A stretch of DNA of 64,000 bases from an uncultured Bacilli bacterium (GCA_934153675.1 CAKPFG010000001.1:1-64000); one strand, 5' to 3'. Positions 9,083 through 20,029 are shown, counted from the stretch's first letter. Translations and numbers: made by a program. Notes: generated from the letters alone by a model not told the origin.

Positions 9083-9865
9083 TTAAACATTTTGCATTTC
9101 AGTTACTGTTTTTTCTTTTATATGATACTCAATATTTCTTTCTTCACAAAATTTAATAACTTGACTTGCTAGGTTATTATAATATTCTTTATAACCTTTA
9201 TATTGACTAACAAGTTTATTATAATGAAGTCTACCAAATATTATTTTATCTACGAAAGAAATAGAATTTAGTATTTCTTCAAAATCTTGATTAATTATAT
9301 TTGGTGTTGGATAAGGTTCAATACTAACCCAAGTTTTACATCCTTTATCATGAAGTTTTTTTAAACTATTAATTCTATCTAAATATAGAGCTGAACCAGG
9401 TTCCATCTTTTTTCTAAATCCTTCATTTAGGGATATAAGAGTTATACCATAGCTATTATCTTTACTCAAATCCGCTAATTCTATCGGTAATACTCCTTTA
9501 GTTAAAGCCGTACATGGTAAATTATAACTATTTATCAATTTAATCACATCTATTGATAAATTGCATATATCTTCATATCCATACATAAAAGGATCTGTAG
9601 TAAAACACAAATGAACACTTTTAATTTTATCTTTTAATTTTGGTAGTTCTTTATTTAATAATTCTATTGTATTTGAAACAATAACTGGGCAAATCCATTC
9701 TTCATATGTTTTTACTGTTCCAAATCTTTTGGCTAACATCGAAGCATAACAAGGATACTTACAACCATGTGAGCAACCCTGAACATGGTTTATTGTATAA
9801 TCGCCATATTCTACACCTGTTTTATATAAAAGAGATTTTCTTTGCATAGACTTATTACATATCAT
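9083..9865 (-). CDS. Three-Cys-motif radical SAM-like protein (TcmP partner)
   Basis: 260 residues. Near residue 31 lies QGCSHGCKYPCYA, a CX3CX3C cluster one residue longer than the classical radical SAM CX3CX2C. Further signatures are HLCFTTDPFMYGYE near 90, TALTKGV, ITLISLNEGFRKKMEPGS and WVSIEPYPTP, as in SPL-like and phage Gp37/Gp68-like families. AAAGGAGG lies upstream on the minus strand. The next upstream gene is a TcmP homologue, which matches the known pairing of the two families on mobile elements. The substrate is unknown; a nucleic-acid modification role is a guess. Confidence 0.8.
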   Translation of the reverse strand: MICNKSMQRKSLLYKTGVEYGDYTINHVQGCSHGCKYPCYASMLAKRFGTVKTYEEWICPVIVSNTIELLNKELPKLKDKIKSVHLCFTTDPFMYGYEDICNLSIDVIKLINSYNLPCTALTKGVLPIELADLSKDNSYGITLISLNEGFRKKMEPGSALYLDRINSLKKLHDKGCKTWVSIEPYPTPNIINQDFEEILNSISFVDKIIFGRLHYNKLVSQYKGYKEYYNNLASQVIKFCEERNIEYHIKEKTVTEMQNV

Positions 9866-9896
9866 TTTTTCTAACCTCCTTTATTATATAACATAA

Positions 9897-10718
9897 TTAT
9901 ACCATAGTTTTATCTTTTAAAATATACTTTTCGACTTTTTTTACTAATCCAATAGCTTTAGGATTATCATTACTAATTAATAAAAAGAGTAAAAACAGTG
10001 GGGAATTCCTACTATTTTTAAGCACCAAATAATTTTCTGATACATACGGAAATACCTCTTTCATTTTTTTACAAATGAATTTTTGAACATCTTTGAGTGA
10101 TACTTTTTCATATTCAATATTCTGAAATACATTAAGTTGTGTATTTTCAAAATACAAATCATCTTCCCATGTATCATCGCCTAAACATCTATTGAGAACT
10201 TTTTTCCATTCATTATTTATATTTTTGTCCTTCTTTAACATTCTATTTATTGCATGAAATGGAAATAAATACCAAACATCTATAGCTTTTGTTTTTGAAA
10301 CGTTTTTTAAAGTATTAAAATCCAATTGAGTTGCATATGGGTCGATAAAAAGAATTCCTCTACTATATCTCCAATCAATTTTACTAATAATTTTAGGTAG
10401 TACTTCATTACAATCCTCATTATAAGTATAAATCTTTAATTCAGGAAACTTTTCTTTTAACTTTTCCAGTTCCAAGAAATTTTTTCTATCTTTTTCAATA
10501 AAATGATATTCATCAAATTTATTATCTAGATTTAAAGCCATAATAGTTGAACCATCAATTTTAGTTTCATCAGAAAATTCTATTTCACCACTACCTGCAA
10601 AGCAATCAATATATATTTTTTTAAATGGCATATTTTTTAATGCCGTCATGTAAAAGTTAAAATAGTCCTCTAATACATCTAATTTTTGTTTTGTCCATTC
10701 TCCACCAAATTTATTCAT
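9897..10718 (-). CDS. tcmP: Three-Cys-motif partner protein TcmP
   Basis: 273 residues. It begins GGEWTKQKLDVLEDYFNFY and continues with KKIYIDCFAGSGEIEF, the family signature and a Rossmann-like SAM-binding motif I. GILFIDPYATQLDF near 125 resembles the catalytic DPPY region of methyltransferases, though I infer this only from likeness. It lies 31 bases upstream of the radical SAM gene, with GGAGG before its own start, so the two form an operon. The family is defined by co-occurrence with a three-cysteine protein; its biochemical role is not established as far as I know. Confidence 0.85.
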   Translation of the reverse strand: MNKFGGEWTKQKLDVLEDYFNFYMTALKNMPFKKIYIDCFAGSGEIEFSDETKIDGSTIMALNLDNKFDEYHFIEKDRKNFLELEKLKEKFPELKIYTYNEDCNEVLPKIISKIDWRYSRGILFIDPYATQLDFNTLKNVSKTKAIDVWYLFPFHAINRMLKKDKNINNEWKKVLNRCLGDDTWEDDLYFENTQLNVFQNIEYEKVSLKDVQKFICKKMKEVFPYVSENYLVLKNSRNSPLFLLFLLISNDNPKAIGLVKKVEKYILKDKTMV

Positions 10719-10734
10719 AAATCATCCTCCTAAC

Positions 10735-10790
10735 TACAAAAAAGGGCATAGTATTCCTTATTTGTATTAATAAGTCTGTACTAGCCCTTA
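10735..10790 (-). terminator. Long hairpin terminator between tcmP and the upstream unknown gene
   Basis: AAGGGC (10742-10747) plus TAGTA pairs with TACTA plus GCCCTT (10784-10789). On the minus strand the stem is followed by TTTTTT. It separates the 171-residue gene from tcmP. Confidence 0.75.
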
Positions 10791-10795
10791 TCTAA

Positions 10796-11311
10796 TTATT
10801 TATTTCTTCTATTTTTTCTCTTAAGTAATTTTTTTACACTTTTTTCTTGAGCATATCCTTCTGGATAATCAATACCTTCTGGTAATTCCATTGAAATATG
10901 TCCTTGTTTAAACCAAAGAACATCCCTTAAAGAATAAAATTTAAATTCTAATAAATCACATTTTGTAACCATATCAGTATGTTGTTTTCTTTCTTCTTCA
11001 GCCATTGAATTAAATGCGTTAGCAATTCCATCTCGTTCTTCTCCGATACTTTCTGCTAATTTAATTATTTCATCTTCACTTAAATCTTTAACTTCATTAT
11101 AATTAATCATCCAATCTAAGCCTTTAAAGTATTCTATTTCTGATTCTTCATCGAACTTAACAAAATCGTATCTATTACTATCATTAATTATAGTAACACC
11201 ATTACCAAAAACTTTCATAAATATAGAAGCAGGTATTGGTAAATCAGATGAATTTAAATATGCAATATCATTTTTTTGAACATATGCTGAATCATTAGTA
11301 ATTATTTTCAC
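10796..11311 (-). CDS. Hypothetical protein of the mobile element
   Basis: I do not recognise this 171-residue acidic protein. It has no transmembrane segment or signal peptide. A short N-terminal beta-rich part (about 1-55, IPASIFMKVFGNGVTII) is followed by helices and a basic tail ending KKLLKRKNRRNK. The gene sits alone between the relaxase and the hairpin at 10735, in the cargo part of the element. Possible roles, such as accessory transfer protein, regulator or immunity factor, cannot be separated from the sequence. Confidence 0.7.
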   Translation of the reverse strand: MKIITNDSAYVQKNDIAYLNSSDLPIPASIFMKVFGNGVTIINDSNRYDFVKFDEESEIEYFKGLDWMINYNEVKDLSEDEIIKLAESIGEERDGIANAFNSMAEEERKQHTDMVTKCDLLEFKFYSLRDVLWFKQGHISMELPEGIDYPEGYAQEKSVKKLLKRKNRRNK

Positions 11312-11389
11312 GTAAAACCATCCTTTGTCTAGTTATTTATTATAACATACTTTTATACTATTTAAACAAAAAACTATACTTTTTCTAAA

Positions 11390-12736
11390 TTATCTTTCAT
11401 AATCATCTTTTTCTTTGTTTAAACCTAATTCTTCGATGTCATTATCATCTAAAACATTATCATCATACATATCATTAACTACATCAATATATTTATCATC
11501 TTTATCATACCAACTATGAAGTTTATCGTGTAAGAATGATATTAGTTTTTCAAATTTATCTTTCCAGTAGTCAAGTGTATTTTTTAAACTTTGTATTTTA
11601 GATTTTAAAAATGATATTTCGTTATCTTTTTCTTTAATCGTATCATTCAAAGTTTTAACTCTTAAATTAAGTGCTTCATTATTTTCAGTAAGAGTTTTAA
11701 TCCTATTATTCTTATTTTTTAATAGCTCATGAGCATTAACAAGTGTATTAGACAAAGTTTGTATCTTATCATATTCTTTACTAGTATTATTTACTTGTTC
11801 GATAAAGTCGATAAAAGACTCTTTATCTTTTTTTGATAAAATATAATTATCTTTATTTAATTTAGACATTTCTAATTTATCAATTTTATCTTTTATATCT
11901 ATAGAGTTTTGTTTTAACTCTGAAGATTTTATGTTGGCTTGTTTTAAGTTTTCAGTATTCTTTTCAAGTTGCTTTTTCATTTCGATATAGTTATCCATAT
12001 CAGATACATGAATATCTCTATTTCTACCTTTTTGTTTTTTCTTTAAAGTAGAATCTAAACTATATACTTGATTAAATTCTTCAATACATAAAGTTCTCAT
12101 TTTATCTTGTAATCTAATTAAAGATTCTTTTGTAAACACATCAGATTTACCAACTTGTTTTTCCATACCGTTTTTATTTTTATATTTTATTGGAACACCA
12201 ACAATATGTAAATGTGGACTAGTTTCATCATAATGAATTATAGCACTAGCTACTTTAAAATTAGGAACAAGCATTTCTAAATCATCAACTTGCTTTTTAT
12301 AAACTTCGGACATTTTCTTTTTAAAAGTTTCATCTTTAGTATCCCAATATTCTTTGTCTCCTAGTTCTAGAATAATTTCACAAGCAAGATCTTTCTTTTC
12401 ATTATTAGATACATTATCAAAATAATTATCAATCATACGACTAGGTCTAGATTGTTTAGAATTGTATTCTAATCTAGCTTTTTCAAACTCATTTAAATAT
12501 AATTCTTTTACATCATCTAGTGGAGAAGAAGTACCTCTAACTATTTCAATTAATTCTTGATTATCATCATATTTTCTATAATTATGTTTATTCACTTTTG
12601 ATAATTGTCTAACATTTTGAATAGCATTATTTGGTAAAGAAGTTGTACCACTTAAATTATTTTTACCATTTTTTCTAGATATGCTTTTCTTGTTCTTATC
12701 ACTACCTAAATGCAATGAATAAGCAAGTTCTGACAT
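11390..12736 (-). CDS. MobV-family relaxase (Mob/Pre plasmid recombination enzyme)
   Basis: 448 residues. The N-terminal Mob_Pre domain (about 1-225) contains SAIIHYDETSPHLHIVGVP, the HxDExxPHxH metal-binding motif of MobV relaxases. A long coiled coil follows (about 245-395) and an acidic tail. The enzyme nicks oriT and stays bound to DNA for conjugative transfer using machinery supplied by a helper element; no type IV secretion genes are present here. It starts 248 bases from the recombinase stop; that gap should hold oriT. A CCTCC complement supplies the ribosome binding site. Confidence 0.93.
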   Translation of the reverse strand: MSELAYSLHLGSDKNKKSISRKNGKNNLSGTTSLPNNAIQNVRQLSKVNKHNYRKYDDNQELIEIVRGTSSPLDDVKELYLNEFEKARLEYNSKQSRPSRMIDNYFDNVSNNEKKDLACEIILELGDKEYWDTKDETFKKKMSEVYKKQVDDLEMLVPNFKVASAIIHYDETSPHLHIVGVPIKYKNKNGMEKQVGKSDVFTKESLIRLQDKMRTLCIEEFNQVYSLDSTLKKKQKGRNRDIHVSDMDNYIEMKKQLEKNTENLKQANIKSSELKQNSIDIKDKIDKLEMSKLNKDNYILSKKDKESFIDFIEQVNNTSKEYDKIQTLSNTLVNAHELLKNKNNRIKTLTENNEALNLRVKTLNDTIKEKDNEISFLKSKIQSLKNTLDYWKDKFEKLISFLHDKLHSWYDKDDKYIDVVNDMYDDNVLDDNDIEELGLNKEKDDYER

Positions 12737-12984
12737 AGTTTTCCTCCTTTCTAGAAGTGACCACTAGAGTGGTCATTTTGGTCATCCGAAATTTCTAACC
12801 CCCTAGGAATTTTGTACGTTCCATACAAAATATCCAGTGGGCTAAGATTTAACACCTTAGAATCCGTTTACTTTATTCCGTAATAACTATAAACTTCGCA
12901 AATAGTTAAAACTACATAAAGTATTAATTTTTAAATTGCTATCACCACTTTCATTTACTTCGTAAACAAAACGTACCACGCATT
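12737..12984 (-). other. Candidate oriT and leader region of the relaxase gene
   Basis: Non-coding and less AT-rich than its surroundings. It contains three inverted repeats: TGACCACT/AGTGGTCA around 12757-12775, ATTTTGTA (12809-12816) with TACAAAAT (12824-12831), and AACTAT/ATAGTT around 12887-12910. MobV nic sites usually lie just upstream of the mob gene beside such a hairpin, so this is where oriT should be. The nic position is not determined. Confidence 0.5.
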
Positions 12985-14844
<1,860 letters not shown>

Positions 14845-14858
14845 TCAACTCCTTTTAC

Positions 14859-14912
14859 TAAAAAAGAGGAGCCAACAGTATTTAATAAAGTCTAAATACT
14901 ACTGACTCCTCA
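14859..14912 (-). terminator. Terminator-like hairpin in the leader of the recombinase gene
   Basis: GAGGAG (14866-14871) pairs with CTCCTC (14906-14911), with an inner stem CAGTATTTA/TAAATACT. On the minus strand it is followed by TTTTTT and then the ribosome binding site of the recombinase. It may end the upstream small gene or act as an attenuator of integrase expression. Confidence 0.65.
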
Positions 14913-15057
14913 CAATATTCAATATTATAAATTTTTTGTTTATGTATATATTTTATCATAGATGTACCTTTCTTTCTAGAGAATACCTCTTTCATTGGTT
15001 ATTTATAATATCACTTTTTTAAGATTTGTCAATTCCCTGATTAGAGAATAATAGTAT

Positions 15058-15330
15058 TTAGATTGTTTTTAAATAATCTTCTAGTTCTGATAATTTTATC
15101 TTGTTAGATAAATTTTCAATAAATATTTCATTAGAATAATTAAAAGCAAGAAATGTTATATTATTAATTATTATTCTATGTGGTTCAATGTAAGTTAAAT
15201 TAGTTCTATCGACTTTTCTAATATTACCATTAATAATTGTTGGTTTAGTATTAGTAAAATCACATATGAACTCAATTTTCTTTTTTAGTGATTCTTCTAA
15301 TGAAAGTTCTTCTTTAATAATATTTACCAT
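15058..15330 (-). CDS. Small hypothetical protein next to tRNA-His
   Basis: 90 residues from the ATG at 15330, chosen because AAAGGA lies eight bases upstream; a longer frame starting at 15375 lacks a site. I recognise no family. It has an N-terminal charged helix (IIKEELSLEESLKKKIEF), then beta-rich sequence (IEPHRIIINNITFLAFNY) and a short C-terminal helix. It may be the last gene at the right end of the mobile element or a core gene; orientation matches the element. Confidence 0.55.
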   Translation of the reverse strand: MVNIIKEELSLEESLKKKIEFICDFTNTKPTIINGNIRKVDRTNLTYIEPHRIIINNITFLAFNYSNEIFIENLSNKIKLSELEDYLKTI

Positions 15331-15372
15331 TGTTTCCATCCTTTCTTTTTTTGTTAGGATAGTTTTTAACAA

Positions 15373-15402
15373 CAAAAAAACTAATCCATTTCTGAATTAG
15401 TC
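15373..15402 (-). terminator. Terminator downstream of tRNA-His
   Basis: ACTAAT (15380-15385) and ATTAGT (15396-15401) form a stem followed on the minus strand by seven T residues. A second small hairpin (CTCGAA/TTCGAG) lies between it and the tRNA. Confidence 0.7.
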
Positions 15403-15440
15403 ATTTATCATAACTCGAAAAGTTCGAGCAGATTTCACAA

Positions 15441-15517
15441 TGGGGCGGATATAGGGATTCGAACCCTAGCATAATGGAACCACAATCCACCGTGTTAACC
15501 CCTTCACCATATCCGCC
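15441..15517 (-). tRNA. tRNA-His (anticodon GTG)
   Basis: On the minus strand the acceptor stem is GCGGATA/TATCCGC with an extra 5' G opposite C73, the identity feature of tRNA-His. The anticodon loop is TTGTGGT (GTG) and the T arm is GGGTTCGAATCCC. CCA is encoded at 15443-15441. A spurious plus-strand frame runs through it. Confidence 0.95.
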
Positions 15518-15620
15518 ATATGTCATAAGACACTATAAAATATATCATAAAAATTCATCTATGTCAATAAATTTATTTAATATTTATTATAAATATGTTA
15601 AAATAAAAAGGGTGATTGGT

Positions 15621-16559
15621 ATGGAGAAACAAAAAAAGAAAGTAACTGGTAGTTATAATGATGAACTTGTAAAAGATTTAAAAAAAGAATTAACAAATAA
15701 AGTTAAAGAAAAGATTACTAAACAAATAGTAGACGATGTAAAAAAAGATGTTTCTGTTTTAGTATATGAAGATGTTTCTTCTAATTTAAAAAAAGAATTA
15801 TCGCGTGAAATAAAGAAGGAAAATAAAAAGGTTCTTCGTGTTAAACGTGGAAAAATTTTAAGAAGGGACTTTCTTATTTTATTTTTACTTTTTATTGTTT
15901 TTTATTTGTTGTATTTTATGTATAATCATAATTATATATCTTTTAACATTAATTCTAATATTTCAAATGTTAGTGTTGATAATGATAAAAAAGGTAATAA
16001 TAATTATAATGATTTGCTTTCGCTTGTTAATGTTAATTTACCTTTTGATAATATAAATTCCCTTTATTTATATCGAAAAAATTACACTGTAGAAAATATT
16101 AATGATGCGATTAAATTAAATATGGCTTATAATAGTTTAATGAAAGATGAGTTTACTAGTGATGAAATAAAAGATAAATATGTTTCGTTATTTGGTAGTG
16201 ATAAATATTTTAAGAATACTTCATTTGATTATGGATGTAAACATTTTAAATATGATAGCACGCTTAATAAATATATTGTTAGTAGTAATGATTGCGTTAC
16301 TATATCTTCTTTTGAAATTATAGAAAAAATATTGGATACTAAAAAAAATGGAGATATTGTTACTATTATAACCGTAGTAGGAATTTATGATAAAGAGGAT
16401 AAATCTCTTTATAATCATAAAAATTTATATACTAAAATTTCTTCTAATTTGAGTACTAATTTTTCATTGCTTGATTATAAGGATAAATTATCTAAATATA
16501 AATATACTTTTAAATGCAATAGTGATATTTGTAATTTTGTAAAAATAACTTCATTATAG
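15621..16559 (+). CDS. Single-pass membrane protein of unknown function
   Basis: 312 residues from the ATG at 15621, preceded by AAGGGTG; an apparent upstream extension runs through the antisense of tRNA-His and is not real. A charged N-terminal region (about 1-85, repeated Lys-Glu helices, likely coiled coil) precedes one transmembrane helix (about 92-112, FLILFLLFIVFYLLYFMY). The rest is an outside domain with four Cys (GCKHF, DCVTI, CNSDIC) that could form two disulfides. No family recognised. It is the first core gene after the mobile element. Confidence 0.75.
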   Translation: MEKQKKKVTGSYNDELVKDLKKELTNKVKEKITKQIVDDVKKDVSVLVYEDVSSNLKKELSREIKKENKKVLRVKRGKILRRDFLILFLLFIVFYLLYFMYNHNYISFNINSNISNVSVDNDKKGNNNYNDLLSLVNVNLPFDNINSLYLYRKNYTVENINDAIKLNMAYNSLMKDEFTSDEIKDKYVSLFGSDKYFKNTSFDYGCKHFKYDSTLNKYIVSSNDCVTISSFEIIEKILDTKKNGDIVTIITVVGIYDKEDKSLYNHKNLYTKISSNLSTNFSLLDYKDKLSKYKYTFKCNSDICNFVKITSL

Positions 16560-16588
16560 TTTATATTATTTTAAATAAGTGCTATAAT
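16560..16588 (+). promoter_or_regulatory. Probable promoter of the P-type ATPase gene
   Basis: TTTATA (16560-16565), a 17-bp spacer and TATAAT (16583-16588). AGGTGAT and the ATG at 16604 follow. Confidence 0.5.
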
Positions 16589-16603
16589 AATCTAGGTGAT
16601 AAT

Positions 16604-18922
16604 ATGAGATATAACCCTAATATATATGTGGGACTTTTAGATGAACAAGTAAAATTAAGAGTAGAGGAAAAACTCGTTAATTATGATACAGAAATTAAAA
16701 CAACAAGTATAAAAAAAATAATTACTAAAAATTTTTTTACTCTTTTTAATTTACTGAATTTTTCAATTGCTCTTTGTATATTTTTAGTTCATTCATATAA
16801 AAATCTTTTATTTTTAGGGATCATTTTTTGTAATACTGTTATAAGTATTATTCAAGAAATACATGCTAAAAGAACAATTGATAAGCTTAATGTTATTGCT
16901 TCTAAAAAAATTTTAGTTTTAAGGAATGGTCAGGAGCAGTTGATATCTATTTATGATTTAGTTCTTGATGATATTGTTAAATATAAATTGGGAAGTCAAA
17001 TTGTTACAGATTCAATTATTTTAAAAGGAAATGTTGAGGTGGATGAATCATTTATTACAGGTGAGTCTAATCATATAATTAAAAAAGAACAAGACATGCT
17101 TTTATCTGGAAGTTTTATAGTTTCTGGTTCTTGTTATGCTCGTGTTGAACATGTAGGAAATAACAATTATACGGCAAGAATTTCTAGTGAAGCTAAGTAC
17201 ATTAAACGTGCTAATTCAGTCATCGTTAATACTCTTAATAAAATTATCAAAACAATATCTTTTATTATTATTCCCCTTGGTTTAATATTATTCATTCGAC
17301 AATATAATAAAATAGGTCTTACAGATGCTGTGATTTCAACTTCAGCAGCTATTATATCTATGATTCCAGAGGGATTGGTGTTGTTGACAAGTTCGGTTTT
17401 TTTTATAAGTGCTATTAGATTATCGAGGAAGAATGTTTTAGTTCAGGATTTATACTGTATGGAGTCACTTGCCCGTGTTGATACTATTTGCCTTGATAAA
17501 ACGGGGACATTGACTAAGGGAAGCTTAGAATTAGTCAAAACCATTTGTCTGAATGATAATTATAACTTTACTAAAATATTATCTAGCTTTGTTAATGCTT
17601 TGAAAAATGATAATAAAACTATGGATGCAATTGAAGAAAAATATCATAGCAATGATAGTTTTACCGTAATCAAAAAAATTCCGTTTTCATCAGAAAGAAA
17701 ATATTCTGGAATAACTACTAAAGATGACGGTTCATTTATTTTAGGAGCAAAAGAAATGCTTTGCCCTCAAAATAATTGTAAGTATTTTTCTTTATATCGT
17801 AATTATCGTGTTGTTGCACTTATGCATTCAACAAATCCTTTTATATCATATGATTTACCAAGTGATACCAAATTAATCGGTTTGCTAATTTTTCAAGATG
17901 AAATTAGGAATAATGCTCAAAATACCTTAAATTATTTAAAAAATGAGGGTGTTGATATTAAAATTATTACGGGTGACAGTATCGATAGTACTTCATTTAT
18001 ATTAAATAGATTAGATTTTTCATTTAATATAATTGATATGAGTACAGTTAAAAATACAGATAATCTTATATCTATTGTTGAAAATTATAATGTATTTTGT
18101 AGAGTATTACCAGAACAAAAAAAAGAGCTAGTTTATGCGTTACGAAAAAATAAGAGAAATGTTGCTTTTATTGGTGATGGTGTAAATGATGTTCTAGCTT
18201 TAAAAGAAGCTGATAGTAGCATTTCTTTTGCTTCAGGTAGTGAAGCTGCAAGAAATGTTGCTCAATTGGTTTTGATGAATTCTGATTTTTCATCGGTACC
18301 GGATATAGTAAAAGAAGGAAGAAGAACTATTAATAATATTGAAAGGTCAAGTTGTTTATTTTTGACTAAAACGACATATTCAACGTTACTTGCTATTATA
18401 TTTTTGTTTATTCCTATGGGATATCCATTTGAACCAATTCAGCTTAGTTTAACAAGTGCTATTACTATTGGCATTCCTTCATTTATTTTAGCTTTAGAGC
18501 CTAATAATAACAAAATTAAAGGAAATTTTATTATTAATGTTTTTTCTAAATCGTTACCAGCGGCTGTTACGATTGTTTTAGATATATTAATAGTTATGTT
18601 GTTCTCTTTTTTGTTTAAATTAAGTAATGAAACATCTACAGTTGCAGTTTTGTTAGTTGCCTTTACAGGGTTTATATTACTTTTTAAATTGTGTTATCCA
18701 TTTAATAAGTTAAGATTATCCTTATATATTTTTTTAGCAACGTTATTTTCAATATGTGTAATATTCTTACATAGATTATTTGATTTAATATTGCTAAGTC
18801 CATTTATGATTTTGCTTATGGGTAGTTTATGTATGTTAAATATAGCTATTTTTTCTGAATTGAGCTATTTGTGTGATAAAAAACTTTTAAAATATCAAAG
18901 AAAAAAGATAAAAAAAATATAA
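16604..18922 (+). CDS. Cation-translocating P-type ATPase (P2-like, CtpE type)
   Basis: 772 residues. The actuator motif is TGES (residues about 151-154). The phosphorylation site is CLDKTGTLTKG (about 297) and the hinge FIGDGVNDVLALKEADSSI (about 525). The M4 helix has SMIPEGLVLL, where PEGL suggests calcium, sodium or another hard cation rather than a heavy metal. There is no CPC motif and no N-terminal metal-binding domain. The overall pattern resembles CtpE-like calcium transporters, but the ion is not fixed by what I see. Transcribed alone from a nearby promoter. Confidence 0.88.
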   Translation: MRYNPNIYVGLLDEQVKLRVEEKLVNYDTEIKTTSIKKIITKNFFTLFNLLNFSIALCIFLVHSYKNLLFLGIIFCNTVISIIQEIHAKRTIDKLNVIASKKILVLRNGQEQLISIYDLVLDDIVKYKLGSQIVTDSIILKGNVEVDESFITGESNHIIKKEQDMLLSGSFIVSGSCYARVEHVGNNNYTARISSEAKYIKRANSVIVNTLNKIIKTISFIIIPLGLILFIRQYNKIGLTDAVISTSAAIISMIPEGLVLLTSSVFFISAIRLSRKNVLVQDLYCMESLARVDTICLDKTGTLTKGSLELVKTICLNDNYNFTKILSSFVNALKNDNKTMDAIEEKYHSNDSFTVIKKIPFSSERKYSGITTKDDGSFILGAKEMLCPQNNCKYFSLYRNYRVVALMHSTNPFISYDLPSDTKLIGLLIFQDEIRNNAQNTLNYLKNEGVDIKIITGDSIDSTSFILNRLDFSFNIIDMSTVKNTDNLISIVENYNVFCRVLPEQKKELVYALRKNKRNVAFIGDGVNDVLALKEADSSISFASGSEAARNVAQLVLMNSDFSSVPDIVKEGRRTINNIERSSCLFLTKTTYSTLLAIIFLFIPMGYPFEPIQLSLTSAITIGIPSFILALEPNNNKIKGNFIINVFSKSLPAAVTIVLDILIVMLFSFLFKLSNETSTVAVLLVAFTGFILLFKLCYPFNKLRLSLYIFLATLFSICVIFLHRLFDLILLSPFMILLMGSLCMLNIAIFSELSYLCDKKLLKYQRKKIKKI

Positions 18923-18967
18923 TAAATATTTCCTTAATATATCTTTTTTTTTAATATATAATATAGT

Positions 18968-19648
18968 ATGAAAAGAAAAACTATATTAACTATATTATTA
19001 TTTTTAGCGTTGTTTAGTCCATCAATTATAATGGCTAGTGATATATATTTAACTTTTGATGATGGACCTTGTAAAAATACTGCTTATATTTTGAATATAT
19101 TAAAAAATGAAAATATTAAAGCTACTTTTTTTATAACTGGGAAGGGTAGTGATTATCTTATAAAAAAAGAATATGATGAAGGTCATAGTATAGGTCTTCA
19201 TACATATTCACATAATTATAAATATATATATTCATCAACCACTAATTTCTTTAATGATTTAAATATTTTAAATGATAGACTTTTTTCAATAACTCAAACC
19301 AAAAGTAATATAATTAGATTTCCAGGTGGTAGTAGTAATACTATAAGTAAAAGGTATAAAAGAAAAATAATGAGTGAATTAGTTTATCTTATAAATGGTA
19401 ATTACAAATATTATGATTGGAACATTGATTCAAAAGATACAAGTGGTATATCTAATTGTAATAAAGTTTATAAAAATGTAGTTGAAAATTTAAGAAAAGA
19501 TAGAATTAATATGGTACTTATGCACGATAGTAAAACATGTACTAGAAAGGTATTAAGAAAAATTATAATATATGGAAAGAAAAAAGGCTATCATTTTAAA
19601 AAAATAACAAATAAAACTAAGATGATAATACAAAAAATTAATAATTAA
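18968..19648 (+). CDS. Secreted NodB-type polysaccharide deacetylase
   Basis: 226 residues with a cleavable signal peptide (about 1-23, ending IIMAS). The NodB domain follows immediately: YLTFDDGP, LHTYSHNY, RFPGGSSN, WNIDSKDT and LMHDSKTC, covering the metal triad and active-site motifs. Probably acts on peptidoglycan or a spore or surface glycan, similar to PdaA-like enzymes. It ends convergently with the DUF192 gene, overlapping by 11 bases. It differs from the protein at 5940-7781 in lacking SH3 domains and a stable anchor. Confidence 0.88.
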   Translation: MKRKTILTILLFLALFSPSIIMASDIYLTFDDGPCKNTAYILNILKNENIKATFFITGKGSDYLIKKEYDEGHSIGLHTYSHNYKYIYSSTTNFFNDLNILNDRLFSITQTKSNIIRFPGGSSNTISKRYKRKIMSELVYLINGNYKYYDWNIDSKDTSGISNCNKVYKNVVENLRKDRINMVLMHDSKTCTRKVLRKIIIYGKKKGYHFKKITNKTKMIIQKINN

Positions 19649-19949
19649 TTTTTAATATATCATTTACTTTATAAGTATTTGTATATTTTTTTAATTCATA
19701 AAAATAATAAGCCTTTTTTTTAATAATGATTTTATTTTTATGAAAATTGGTGTAAATATATAGGACTTTATTATTTTTATCTGTAATTATGATATCAATA
19801 TTTTGTTTCATAAAAAATGTATGAATAGATTTGCATTTAAATCTTAATGCACAATCAATGTTTTTTTTGAACATAAAGCCAATTAATTTATCTTTAAAAT
19901 TGTTACAATCTTTCAAATTTATTTCTTTATTTTTTAATAATAGTTTCAT
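19638..19949 (-). CDS. DUF192 family protein
   Basis: 103 residues with the DUF192 pattern: a short start, LIGFMFKKNIDCALRF, SIHTFFMKQNIDIIITDKNNKV and a C-terminal FYELKKYTNTY. Family members are small beta-barrel-like proteins, usually secreted in other bacteria; here no signal peptide is present. The function is unknown. It is convergent with the deacetylase gene and divergent from the Flp pilin promoter. Confidence 0.78.
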   Translation of the reverse strand: MKLLLKNKEINLKDCNNFKDKLIGFMFKKNIDCALRFKCKSIHTFFMKQNIDIIITDKNNKVLYIYTNFHKNKIIIKKKAYYFYELKKYTNTYKVNDILKINY

Positions 19950-19977
19950 ATAACTATTATATCAGATAAAAAGTTGA

Positions 19978-20006
19978 TTGACAAATATATTAAAATGGTA
20001 TAAAAT
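19978..20006 (+). promoter_or_regulatory. Promoter of the Flp-type pilin gene
   Basis: TTGACA (19978-19983), 17-bp spacer, TAAAAT (20001-20006). AAGGTAAGGTGG follows just before the start. Confidence 0.7.
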
Positions 20007-20029
20007 GATTTTAAGGTAAGGTGGCAAAA

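Noticed and set aside
15474..15620. N-terminal extension of the membrane protein gene at 15621
   Set aside because: It translates the antisense of tRNA-His; the real start with a ribosome binding site is at 15621.
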